Part shown: in pieces, positions 14,830 through 22,505 of the stretch
Position numbering within the stretch: the first letter of the stretch is position 1
Layout: each line of letters begins with the position of its first letter
Assembly: GCA_041596515.1 (NCBI GenBank)
Contig: JBFHIJ010000033.1
Location: forward strand, 1-34,158
Source: JBFHIJ01 sp041596515
GTDB taxonomy: Bacteria > Bacteroidota > Ignavibacteria > Kapaibacteriales > UBA2268
DNA: 34,158 nt
Direction of reading: 5' to 3'
Translations under genes and position numbers: made by a program
The notes under the pieces: model-generated
Told to the model about the DNA's origin: nothing
What the model saw: only the letters and a program-made list of their open reading frames with translations
Database searches by the model: none

Positions 14830-15834
14830 ATGATAAATACCGATTCTACTACACATACACTTCATGGCAGCAAATTTATTGATTTATTTGCGGGAATAGG
14901 CGGGTTTCATCTTGCATTATCATCATTGCACAGTAAATGTGTATTTGCTTCAGAATGGGACAAGCATGCAGCAGAAGTCTACTCGAACAATTTCGGAATT
15001 TATCCATCAGGAGATATTACAGAAATTGAAGAACAAGACATACCTAACCATGATATTTTATGTGCAGGTTTTCCTTGCCAAGCATTCTCAATTTCAGGCA
15101 AACAAAAAGGCTTTGAAGATACTAGAGGGACTTTGTTTTTTGATGTCGCAAGAATAGTTAAACATCATAACCCTAAAGTACTGTTCCTTGAAAACGTAAA
15201 AAACTTTGCAAAGCATGATAATGGTAATACCTTCAAAGTCGTTCACAAGACATTAACTGATTTGGGATATAATGTTTACCATTCAATCCTTAACTCTAAC
15301 AAATTTGGAATCCCACAAAATAGAGAAAGAATTTACATTGTAGCTTTCAGAAACGACATAGAATCTTCATCTTTTCATTTCCCCAACCCTACTAATGAAG
15401 AAGTAGCGGTTTTGGATATTTTAGAAAGTTCTCCTGATGCTAAAATTATAGAACGTAATGATATTGATATTTACAAAAGAATAAACGGTAATGGACTATT
15501 TAATACCAATTTTCAATATTTCAACAGGCCTATTCAAATAGGTAAAGTAAACAAAGGCGGTCAGGGAGAAAGAATATATCACCCTGCAGGTCATGCGATT
15601 ACCCTTTCAGCATACGGTGGAGGCATAGGATCAAAAACAGGTTTGTATCAAATAGAAAACAAAATTAGAAAGCTATCTACCAGAGAATGTGCTCGTTTAC
15701 AAGGTTTTCCAGAAAATTTCAAAATACACAAAACTCAAACGCAAGCCTATAAGCAATTTGGCAACAGTGTGACTGTCAACGTACTTCAGTATATAGCTAT
15801 TAATATCGCAAAGGTAATAAACAACAATGACTGA
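14830..15834 (+). CDS. DNA (cytosine-5) methyltransferase of a type II R-M system
   Basis: The 334-residue enzyme transfers a methyl group from S-adenosylmethionine to carbon 5 of cytosine in its recognition site. Conserved C5-MTase motifs are in order: I DLFAGIGGF (about 18-26), IV AGFPCQAFS with the catalytic Cys83, VI ENVKNF, VIII NRERIYIVAF and X QFGNSVTVNVLQYIA. The target-recognition region is about residues 200-290 and includes GGQGERIYHPAGHAITLSAY. The start at 14830 is chosen because an upstream reading frame would run through the tRNA-Leu gene and the terminator. Its stop overlaps the endonuclease start by 8 bases, so expression is coupled. The recognition sequence cannot be deduced from what I can see. 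Confidence 0.92.
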   Translation: MINTDSTTHTLHGSKFIDLFAGIGGFHLALSSLHSKCVFASEWDKHAAEVYSNNFGIYPSGDITEIEEQDIPNHDILCAGFPCQAFSISGKQKGFEDTRGTLFFDVARIVKHHNPKVLFLENVKNFAKHDNGNTFKVVHKTLTDLGYNVYHSILNSNKFGIPQNRERIYIVAFRNDIESSSFHFPNPTNEEVAVLDILESSPDAKIIERNDIDIYKRINGNGLFNTNFQYFNRPIQIGKVNKGGQGERIYHPAGHAITLSAYGGGIGSKTGLYQIENKIRKLSTRECARLQGFPENFKIHKTQTQAYKQFGNSVTVNVLQYIAINIAKVINNND

Positions 15835-16573
15835 GAAACAAGAATTAGGTTCAAAAACAGCAAAAGATGGTTTCCGAAATGAAGAAGCGGTTGTTACAAA
15901 ATTCAACAATTGGAAAATAGATAACGATGCCCAAAATTGGTTAATAATTATGGGATATCTATTAGATGAAATTGAATATGTAGAGGCAATTAAACTATCA
16001 GGCTTTAAAACTGATGTCCAAGTACAAATCACAATTAAATTGAAAAAAGCAATTGATGCTCAAAACATTCAAGTTAAATTAGTTAGTAATCCAAAAGGGT
16101 TTAATCAAATAGATAAAAGATGGGTAGACTCTTATGCAACACTATGGGATATTCCAACGGAAATTGTAGATACTTTAAAAAGTTTTACTGGTGAAAATCC
16201 ACCAACAAGTTCAAATCTTAGAGACAATAAAAAAAGAAGAATGTTTATTGATGAGTTTGCTCAGGAAGAACAAGAAAAATTAATCAGATGGATAGATCAA
16301 AATAAATTATTGATTGTAAGTGATATACTCAAAGGTCGTGGTGAATTTGCGGCAGAATGGATTTTAGTTATTCAAAAATTGGAACAACATTATTGGGCTC
16401 TTAAGCCTATGAACTATTGTCTAAATCATTTTGGGAATGGAAATGTGGAGGTAACTCCTAGAGGAAGTATAAAAATTGGTAGAATTACAATGCAGAGAAA
16501 AGGTGGTGACGGAGGCAGAAAAACTGCAAATATGTTACAGTTTAAAATAAATCCATCAGAATTAATAGATTAA
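15827..16573 (+). CDS. Probable type II restriction endonuclease, PD-(D/E)XK-like
   Basis: The 248-residue protein is encoded directly after and overlapping the methyltransferase, the standard position for the cognate nuclease. Its N-terminal half fits a PD-(D/E)XK core: a helix with Glu19/Glu20 (DGFRNEEAVVTKFNNW), then Asp63 in GFKTDVQVQI and a Q-V-K strand (Gln82, Lys84 in NIQVKLVSN). The second acidic residue is thus replaced by Gln, which occurs in some type II enzymes. The C-terminal part has GRGEFAAEWILV and IGRITMQRKGGDGGRKTANM, likely DNA-contacting. I cannot assign it to a named enzyme family or cleavage site. No vsr repair gene or control (C) protein is present. Confidence 0.8.
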   Translation: MTEKQELGSKTAKDGFRNEEAVVTKFNNWKIDNDAQNWLIIMGYLLDEIEYVEAIKLSGFKTDVQVQITIKLKKAIDAQNIQVKLVSNPKGFNQIDKRWVDSYATLWDIPTEIVDTLKSFTGENPPTSSNLRDNKKRRMFIDEFAQEEQEKLIRWIDQNKLLIVSDILKGRGEFAAEWILVIQKLEQHYWALKPMNYCLNHFGNGNVEVTPRGSIKIGRITMQRKGGDGGRKTANMLQFKINPSELID

Positions 16574-16616
16574 ATTGTATAATACATCTCTGAAGTTTTA
16601 TTACAACAGAGATATA

Positions 16617-16655
16617 TCATACGTATTTTGACATCCTCAGTGCAATACCGCCAAT
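16617..16655 (-). pseudogene. Possible 3' remnant of a TonB-receptor gene
   Basis: On the minus strand this reads I-G-G-I-A-L-R-M-S-K-Y-V-stop. The first part closely matches, at DNA level (about 19 of 23 bases by eye), the end of the TonB receptor 350 bases away (S-G-G-V-S-L-R-M-stop). It stops abruptly at the edge of the second 44-bp repeat, so it looks like the tail of a lost receptor gene truncated at the cassette boundary. The stretch is short, so chance remains possible. A 7-bp hairpin (16586-16592 with 16607-16613) lies between it and the endonuclease stop. Confidence 0.35.
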
Positions 16656-16699
16656 AAAAAACCTGCTTTGGTCAGAAACCGAAGCAGGTTTTTTTATGT
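16656..16699 (+). terminator. Terminator, copy 2 of the perfect 44-bp repeat
   Basis: All 44 bases are identical to 14723-14766, from the six-A run to ATGT. Here it would terminate the R-M operon. Confidence 0.88.
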
Positions 16700-16754
16700 A
16701 ATGCGAGACTGTAAACTAAACTCTGTCCATTAGAGTTATAATAATAAACCCAAA

Positions 16755-16921
16755 AATGTCATTTGAGAAGATGGAGAAGCTCTAAAGTCAGTAAATGGCA
16801 AGGGATTGAAACCCATGTTCAATAGGCAATTACGTAATATTTTCTTACAGAGGAAGTAAGCATGCTCCTTGGCTATACGGTCATTTACAGTACTATGATG
16901 ACATCTAATGACAAATCCGGG
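16755..16921. repeat. Dispersed ~165-bp intergenic element, copy 1
   Basis: This stretch aligns almost end to end with 27041-27205. Shared blocks include AAGCTCTA, ATGGCAAGGG, GTAATATTT, GCATGCTCC, GGTCATTTACAG and CTATGATGA followed by TCTAATGACAAATCCGGG. Identity is about 85% over the best 104 bases by eye, lower at the other end. Both copies sit just past the terminator of a minus-strand gene and in the same orientation to it. Neither copy has a plausible start codon and ribosome site, so it looks like a repeat or structured RNA rather than a gene. Confidence 0.75.
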
Positions 16922-16937
16922 TTTATTCTGTTTTACT

Positions 16938-16972
16938 AAAAAAAATCTCCGATACTTATTTTATATCGGAGA
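16938..16972 (-). terminator. Rho-independent terminator of the TonB receptor at 17005
   Basis: On the minus strand TCTCCGATA (16972-16964) pairs with TATCGGAGA (16954-16946), followed by eight T (16945-16938). It lies 33 bases after the receptor stop codon. Confidence 0.88.
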
Positions 16973-17004
16973 CAGAAGAGAGTTTTATATATCTGTAAAT
17001 ATTT

Positions 17005-18975
17005 TTACATCCTTAGCGAAACACCGCCACTAATGCTTCTTCCCGCCTCAGGCATGCCAAGTTGAGAATATCTAAATGTATCAAATACATTATTTGCTCG
17101 AATAAATACCTCAGGAAGTAAAACGCTTAACTGAGTAAATGTATAGCCCAATCTAAAATTGATATACGCAGCACCGTCTATTTCTATATTATCTTCGTAT
17201 TGCTTACCGCGATAATCTAATTCAATTTGTGACAACAAGCCAAAAGAAGTATTGTAGCTCAAGTGCATACCGGAGAGTATTTCAGGTTTGTTATTTAACT
17301 TAACATCCTCACCCTCTAATTTGCCTTCTCCACTCATATATGTAATATAACCACCAAGTCGAAATTTACTAACATTAGCGGCAACAGATAAATCAACACC
17401 TGTTATAGTAGCTTCAGCTAAGTTAGCTCGCATTTTTCTCTGTTGTTCATCTCCGGCAACTTTTACTTTTTCAATCATATCATCATACAGATTTGCAAAA
17501 AAAGATGCCTGAGCTGAAAACCTACCTGAGATATAAGCTAAACCAACTTCTGACAGAATACCTGTTTCCGGTTGTAAATCCGGATTATATATAAACTTAT
17601 TTAAGGACTCATCATAAGATTCTCGCATAGTCGGAAAGCGGGACTTCCTTCCCGAATTAGCAAAAGCAGTCAGGCTTTCATTTATAGAGTAATCTAAAGT
17701 AACAAACACTCCAAAATCATCAAATGTTTTGCCTTCTGCTTCTGTATATTCCCCTGTTTTAGGTGTTTTGAAGTAATCATAAGTCCCACCTAAGGCATAC
17801 TCAAGACTTCCGATTTTTGAGGTAAACTGCATACCTGTGCTTATGCTGTTTTGAGTAAATTTAAGTGCATCTTCCTGATTTGTAGTTTTATCATGGTCTG
17901 AGTTTATACTATTAAAAACATAAGAGATTGAAGAATTATCTGTAACATTATAGTTTAAAGTAATGCGACTACCAAAAGTCGCATCTTCATCTTTTACGCT
18001 TTGGTCCAAAGCAGAGTAAGTCGCATCTTCATATTCATCTAATTTTTGCTTGAAGAAGTCACCCCATGCAGTAAGTTTCAAAGACCAGTCTTTTGATTTG
18101 TCAAAGAACTGCTCTCCATTAAGAATAATCATACTTCTTTTTCTTTCCGGGTACTTCCAGAATCTTTGTTTTACTTCTTCATTTGTAGCAGGGGTATTAC
18201 CAAACTCAGCTGACGTATTTATAAAAGTAAGACCAAGATTTGTCATATCTGAAATGGTATATTCGGCGCGAGCAAAAAAGTTATTTCTAAACATATAAGA
18301 GTTTGTACGTAAATCATCATCAGGATTTTGATTTAGCAAACCTTCGTCATTGTCCGCCATCATAAAACCGTCTTGTCCGGTCCTTGAAAAATTAACGATA
18401 TAATTCAAATTACCAATTTTGCCATCCTGCATTGCTGAAATAGAGAAAGCTCCTCCCTCTCCCCCAACTAATTTTAATGAGCCACCAAAACCATTTTCTT
18501 TTCTTTCTGCGGTTGTAATATCAATCGCACCACCTAACACGTTAATTCCGTAAAGTGAAGAAGAGGCATTTTTATTAACCGATAGCTCGCCAATGATGTC
18601 ACCGGGAAGGAAATTAAGGTCAAATCTATTGTCCCATGGCACATTCAGCAGCGCTCCATCTAAGTAAAGTCCCAACTGACGATCTCCCGCACCACGCACG
18701 TAAAGCTGAGTTTCACCCATGGAGGTTGTGCGTGTATTCGCCGTAGGGATAAATGCTTTTATATCAGAAAGCGAAGGTGCATCTGACCTCTGCAATTCAT
18801 AATATTTGACTTCAGAGAATTTTGATTCTCTAATATTCTTTGTTTTTAGTTTGGTATCAGTAACAGTTATTTTACCTAATCTGAAAGTCTTGATGGTATC
18901 AGCTTCGCTTTCAGAAGCTTTTACGTTAGTAAGTGATATCACAGCAAGCGCTGCAATACAAAGTAATATCTTCAT
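17005..18975 (-). CDS. TonB-dependent outer-membrane receptor (BtuB/FepA-like size)
   Basis: The 656-residue protein begins with a signal peptide (KILLCIAALAVISLTNVKA). A possible TonB box FRLGKITVTDTK follows, then a plug domain (about 45-165) with TRTTSMGETQLYVRGAGDRQ, LGLYLDGALLNVPWDNRFDL and ASSSLYGINVLGGAIDITT. The barrel carries RKSRFPTMRESYDESLNKFI and YNPDLQPETG, the usual late-barrel signature, and ends in GVSLRM, with a non-aromatic last residue. It would import a large or scarce ligand using TonB. The ligand is not deducible, and no cobalamin or other riboswitch was recognised upstream. It follows the small membrane protein at 19233 on the same strand, 257 bases apart. Confidence 0.9.
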   Translation of the reverse strand: MKILLCIAALAVISLTNVKASESEADTIKTFRLGKITVTDTKLKTKNIRESKFSEVKYYELQRSDAPSLSDIKAFIPTANTRTTSMGETQLYVRGAGDRQLGLYLDGALLNVPWDNRFDLNFLPGDIIGELSVNKNASSSLYGINVLGGAIDITTAERKENGFGGSLKLVGGEGGAFSISAMQDGKIGNLNYIVNFSRTGQDGFMMADNDEGLLNQNPDDDLRTNSYMFRNNFFARAEYTISDMTNLGLTFINTSAEFGNTPATNEEVKQRFWKYPERKRSMIILNGEQFFDKSKDWSLKLTAWGDFFKQKLDEYEDATYSALDQSVKDEDATFGSRITLNYNVTDNSSISYVFNSINSDHDKTTNQEDALKFTQNSISTGMQFTSKIGSLEYALGGTYDYFKTPKTGEYTEAEGKTFDDFGVFVTLDYSINESLTAFANSGRKSRFPTMRESYDESLNKFIYNPDLQPETGILSEVGLAYISGRFSAQASFFANLYDDMIEKVKVAGDEQQRKMRANLAEATITGVDLSVAANVSKFRLGGYITYMSGEGKLEGEDVKLNNKPEILSGMHLSYNTSFGLLSQIELDYRGKQYEDNIEIDGAAYINFRLGYTFTQLSVLLPEVFIRANNVFDTFRYSQLGMPEAGRSISGGVSLRM

Positions 18976-19034
18976 TTTTATTATTACCTAAGTTGTTTTT
19001 TTTTAGTTATCTGTAAACAAGCCATACACACGTC

Positions 19035-19069
19035 AATAGAGCACACACTTTTGGGTTCTATGCTCTATT
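19035..19069. promoter_or_regulatory. 9-bp perfect inverted repeat upstream of the TonB receptor
   Basis: AATAGAGCA (19035-19043) and TGCTCTATT (19061-19069) are perfect inverted repeats separated by 17 bases, 60-95 bases before the receptor start. It could be a regulator site or a leader hairpin. Nearby, CTCTGCAGAG is a 10-bp palindrome. The rest of 18976-19232 shows no gene that I can support. Confidence 0.4.
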
Positions 19070-19232
19070 TATTCTTAACAATTATAGCCTTACAACTCTG
19101 CAGAGCATATTTCTGGACTTACTCTTCAGCAGTAAACACATTCAGCACAAATCAAGGGTTACCTTATAAGACAACTCTTCAGTCTTTTGTACTTAGTATA
19201 GCTATACTCTATTATAAAAATTTAGTATGTAA

Positions 19233-19757
19233 TTAAAATAACTTAGGAGGAGGAACGGGTACATCTAGATATGTATTTAAAGGGGTATATAATCTAATCG
19301 TAAAATGTTTTTCAGTAAGAAATTCGTAGTATAAAGTAAAAGCTTTGTAGATTACTTTTACTTTAAGCAAGTTATCCATCATATTATTAAGTACGCGACC
19401 ATACTTATCTTTAACACCTTTAGCAAGGTCGGAAAATCTTTCAACTAACTTTGTTTCTTTGTCATCATATATGCAATGGAAGATTGTAGTATCCCCAACT
19501 TTTGTAGAGCGAACTATGTCGTACATTTTGCCATAGTACAAAAATTCATGAGCTTCTACATAGCTAAATATCCTAACATCTTGCATCTGTATATCAGACA
19601 GTCTAATAATACTTAAATCTTCTTCCGGAATACCAGCCAAAATAGATTTTTTTACTTCTTTTTTAATTTTTTTCTGCATATACGAAAAAATTGCCGGAGA
19701 TGCTATTGACCCCAGCAAGATTACATTTATCATCATATATGACAGAATTTTTTTCAT
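19233..19757 (-). CDS. Membrane-anchored hypothetical protein beside the TonB receptor
   Basis: The 174-residue protein has one N-terminal hydrophobic segment (about 8-27) followed by a basic stretch (QKKIKKEVKKSI) and a soluble domain with LSIIRLS, EAHEFLYYGKMYDIVRS and FHCIYDDKETKLVERF. The E-F-x-Y-x-G-K-M-Y-D-I-V pattern recalls small proteins that Bacteroidota encode beside metal or TonB transport genes; this is from memory and gives no function. It is the upstream neighbour of the receptor and on the same strand. A minus-strand TACATTTG within the 84 bases before it may be promoter-related. Confidence 0.65.
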   Translation of the reverse strand: MKKILSYMMINVILLGSIASPAIFSYMQKKIKKEVKKSILAGIPEEDLSIIRLSDIQMQDVRIFSYVEAHEFLYYGKMYDIVRSTKVGDTTIFHCIYDDKETKLVERFSDLAKGVKDKYGRVLNNMMDNLLKVKVIYKAFTLYYEFLTEKHFTIRLYTPLNTYLDVPVPPPKLF

Positions 19758-19803
19758 AGTGCTTTATAGACACACAAATGTATTCAAAGGTTACAAATTA
19801 AGC

Positions 19804-19833
19804 AAAAAAAAGGAGTCTGTTTCCAAACTCCTT
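19804..19833 (-). terminator. Rho-independent terminator of the four-gene exported-protein operon
   Basis: AAGGAGT (19833-19827 on the minus strand) pairs with ACTCCTT (19816-19810), followed by seven or more T. It lies directly after the stop of the last operon gene. Confidence 0.88.
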
Positions 19834-19841
19834 AATTTATA

Positions 19842-21173
19842 TTACCAAAGGTTTTGCCATTGAGTGCCGTCGTAGCATTTCATTGTGTCATCGTTGTCAT
19901 CAAAGTAAACGTCTCCTTTGCTCGGATTAGCAGGGGTAGAATCTTGAGGCTCTAACCTTATTGCACCATTCACATGCAAGGCACGAGTAGGAGCATTTGT
20001 TCCAATGCCAACGTTACCAGCTGCATTGATATAGACAGCATTAGCAACACCATTTGCTATAAACACCGGATTAGCGTCTGAATTACTCACATCATACAAT
20101 GCAATTCCGGTTTCATCAAAGCTAATGTCCCAAGTTTGAGCCGTATTTGCATCTGTTTCGTCCTGCTCCAAACGCAGCGTAACCGCAGACGGATAAGTTA
20201 GATGCATTTGCTTCTGAGGAAATTGAGTACCAAGCCCTAAATTAGCACCTTTTAGATATGCAGCATAATTGCGATTTTGCCTTTCTATAACAAAATTATA
20301 AGTTGAATCGGTAAAGTCTCCAAAAGCTAAATAGTTTTTACCACCATTGGATGATTGATTAGCTTCTATAATCCAATTATTATTTGTAGCATCATCACTA
20401 TTATCATCAAAACATAATCTAAGATTGTTTTCTTTAAGTTTGATAAGCTCTTGTCCAAAATTTTCACCATTGTTACAATCCATCCCAATTCCGGCTTTAC
20501 CTTTTAATATAAAACCCTGCCCTAAAGTATCTCGTGCATCATACAAGTCAACATAAGTAGTATCATAATCAAGAATAACAGGAGGAAAAACTACAGGCTG
20601 TTCATATATAGGCGTAAGTTGTTGTTGAAGACCTACTAGAATTGCACCGGTATTTGCTAAAATAGGTGCAGCATAAGTCGCAGTAACATTATTAGCACCA
20701 AGCTCCTGTTTTACACCATTATTATCGTAAAAACACATTGTGTTTGTAAGATCATCATAAAACAATAGTCCGGGAGTGGTTGAGGTTGCACCATCAGCCA
20801 ATAAAATACCACCATCAACTTTTAGAGGGACATAATTAGTAGGAGTAATGCCTACCGCTACATATCCGTTGTTATAATAAATATTACTACCAGACTGCCC
20901 CCATTTATTTACGGAGTGCCATGCGTTACCAAAGTATCCGTAAAAAGTTCCATTCCCGTTAAAGCCATGTTCTTCTATATATGCAAAAAGTCCATTCGTT
21001 GCATTTGCTATTTTGTAGTAATCTAATCTTGGAAATAATACTCCTTTATCTAAGGATTGTATATCCAACAAAGCACTTGCATCAGGTGCAGAGCCATCTT
21101 CTGAGATACTAACACTCTGAGCAGAAAGATTTATACTTACAAAAAGTAAAATTAAATAAATCATTATTTTCAT
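19842..21173 (-). CDS. Exported repeat-containing surface protein, paralogue of the gene at 22506
   Basis: The 443-residue protein has a signal peptide (KIMIYLILLFVSINLSA) and the N-terminal pattern DGSAPDASALLDIQSLDKGVLFPRLD, a motif common in Bacteroidota fibre or tail-fibre-like surface proteins. Later blocks SGSNIYYNNG, GGKNYLAFGD, GANLGLGTQFPQKQMHL, AGNVGIGTNAPTRALHV and the end NPSKGDVYFDDNDD and CYDGTQWQN recur in the gene at 22506, so the two are paralogues. No T9SS tail is seen. The ATG at 21173 overlaps the upstream stop (TAATG), so translation is coupled to the IPTL-CTERM-like gene. The function is unknown. Confidence 0.75.
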   Translation of the reverse strand: MKIMIYLILLFVSINLSAQSVSISEDGSAPDASALLDIQSLDKGVLFPRLDYYKIANATNGLFAYIEEHGFNGNGTFYGYFGNAWHSVNKWGQSGSNIYYNNGYVAVGITPTNYVPLKVDGGILLADGATSTTPGLLFYDDLTNTMCFYDNNGVKQELGANNVTATYAAPILANTGAILVGLQQQLTPIYEQPVVFPPVILDYDTTYVDLYDARDTLGQGFILKGKAGIGMDCNNGENFGQELIKLKENNLRLCFDDNSDDATNNNWIIEANQSSNGGKNYLAFGDFTDSTYNFVIERQNRNYAAYLKGANLGLGTQFPQKQMHLTYPSAVTLRLEQDETDANTAQTWDISFDETGIALYDVSNSDANPVFIANGVANAVYINAAGNVGIGTNAPTRALHVNGAIRLEPQDSTPANPSKGDVYFDDNDDTMKCYDGTQWQNLW

Positions 21174-21631
21174 TAGAATACCCTCCTGTATAGGAACCAG
21201 CCACCAGCTACTAAGAATGATGATGCTAAAGCAATTAAGCCCCATTCCGGAAGAGTAGGTACCACGCTAAAGTATACTTCTTCTCCGTAGAATGTGCCAT
21301 CAGAGTTAATTGCATAAGCTCTGATATGAAAAGGGTTGCCATAAACCGGTATACCTGATGCTGTTAATGTAAAAGAACCATTTCGCATAGTTCCGGTTGC
21401 AGAAGAAGTCTGGTTGGCAGTTGTAGGTGTGCCTGTAGAATTCCAGCATATACCCCATTCGGTAACATCCGGATCTGTTACCAATAAAGCAATAGTCCCT
21501 CCACATTGAAAGGAAGTCGCTTGCACATTTTCTATCTCATTAGTAGTTATAATTGAATTAAAGACACCTATTTGGGCAATCGCTCCGATAGATAGTGCTA
21601 ATCCAATTATAAATGTAATTATATATTTCAT
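21173..21631 (-). CDS. Small exported protein with Fn3-like domain and IPTL-CTERM-like anchor
   Basis: The 152-residue protein has a signal peptide (1-19) and one Bacteroidota-type Fn3-like domain (about 30-122) marked by WGICWNSTGTPTTA and RAYAINSDGTFYGEEVYF. The C-terminus is VPTLPEWG (124-131), a hydrophobic helix (132-147) and the basic tail YRRVF. That tripartite end matches the IPTL-CTERM pattern, a PEP-CTERM-like signal of exosortase-type systems. It is unusual in an organism that uses T9SS. It is third in the operon, between the 294-residue-type gene and the second paralogue, and its stop overlaps the next start. No exosortase gene is in the window. Confidence 0.75.
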   Translation of the reverse strand: MKYIITFIIGLALSIGAIAQIGVFNSIITTNEIENVQATSFQCGGTIALLVTDPDVTEWGICWNSTGTPTTANQTSSATGTMRNGSFTLTASGIPVYGNPFHIRAYAINSDGTFYGEEVYFSVVPTLPEWGLIALASSFLVAGGWFLYRRVF

Positions 21632-21639
21632 ATTTTTCT

Positions 21640-22494
21640 CTAAAATTGGTTTATCGAAGTAATTGTTATATTAAAATAGGTTTCCATATCTGAAATAGTA
21701 ACATTATCATTCGGAAACGGAACATACCTGCTACCGTCAAAGTGGCGCATCATACTGTGTACGAATGTTTCCAAATTTCCAAGAGCTGATTTATCTAATC
21801 TAAATAGTGCAGTAGCATTCAAATTTGACTCTCCATCGATATCCCATATCAAATATGAAGAAGCTTCGTTAGTGTCATTTATTTTCACACCGATATTTTG
21901 AGATGGCAAGTTAAGACACGTAATAGTAACGGATTCGTTATTTGTACCATCACCAACAGGATAAAGCAAAGGAACATTCTGCACAGGTGTAAGAACCAGA
22001 TGCCCATCAGCAGTAGCATCAAACAAACCGCTCCCTGAAATAGCTCCAACTATATAAAAATCTTCATTTCCTATCTTCGCCTGGAATGTATCTCCATTCA
22101 AAGCAACATTTCCGGGAATATTTATATCTTTGCCGGAAAAATCAAAATAAGATCCTGAAGCAAAGGCAAGGTTAGGTATTGTAACAGCATTTAAATTTAA
22201 TCCCAGCCATTGCTGAGGAGAATCTCCAACTATATTAAATACCCAAGTTGAATTTAAACTTGTAAAACCTATTCCTGCAGAAACATTATTAATAAAATTT
22301 CCACCTAAATAGAAATCATCAGCTATTTCAATCTCAGCATCAACAGAACCTGTAGTTTCAGCACGATAGTTCCCCGTTATATATACATGAGAACCTACCT
22401 GAGTAACTATCTTCGCTCCATTATTATATAAGCCTTGTGCATTAACTGATAAACTTAGAGCACAAAACACAAATAATGTCATAATTAATTTCAT
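21640..22494 (-). CDS. Exported beta-rich surface protein of unknown function
   Basis: The 284-residue protein begins with a signal peptide (KLIMTLFVFCALSLSVNA) and continues GLYNNGAKIVTQVGSHVYI. The repeated beta motifs that follow (GNYRAETTG, GGNFINNVSAG, GNVALNGDTF) resemble the beta-helix-like 'N-N-G-A' repeats of secreted Bacteroidota proteins. The C-terminal half has an Ig-like feel (SVTITCLNLPSQNIGVKI) but no sorting tail that I can identify. The start at 22494 follows a strong AAGGAGG 6 bases upstream and gives a 11-base gap after the previous gene. It belongs to the same operon as its neighbours. Confidence 0.7.
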   Translation of the reverse strand: MKLIMTLFVFCALSLSVNAQGLYNNGAKIVTQVGSHVYITGNYRAETTGSVDAEIEIADDFYLGGNFINNVSAGIGFTSLNSTWVFNIVGDSPQQWLGLNLNAVTIPNLAFASGSYFDFSGKDINIPGNVALNGDTFQAKIGNEDFYIVGAISGSGLFDATADGHLVLTPVQNVPLLYPVGDGTNNESVTITCLNLPSQNIGVKINDTNEASSYLIWDIDGESNLNATALFRLDKSALGNLETFVHSMMRHFDGSRYVPFPNDNVTISDMETYFNITITSINQF

Positions 22495-22505
22495 AATTTG
22501 CCTCC

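Noticed and set aside
18976..19232. Cobalamin or other riboswitch before the TonB receptor
   Set aside because: No cobalamin box or other known riboswitch consensus could be found; only an inverted repeat is present.
19051..19236. Plus-strand 61-codon frame between the TonB receptor and its upstream neighbour
   Set aside because: No family pattern, no ribosome site, and it overlaps the leader and an inverted repeat of the minus-strand genes.
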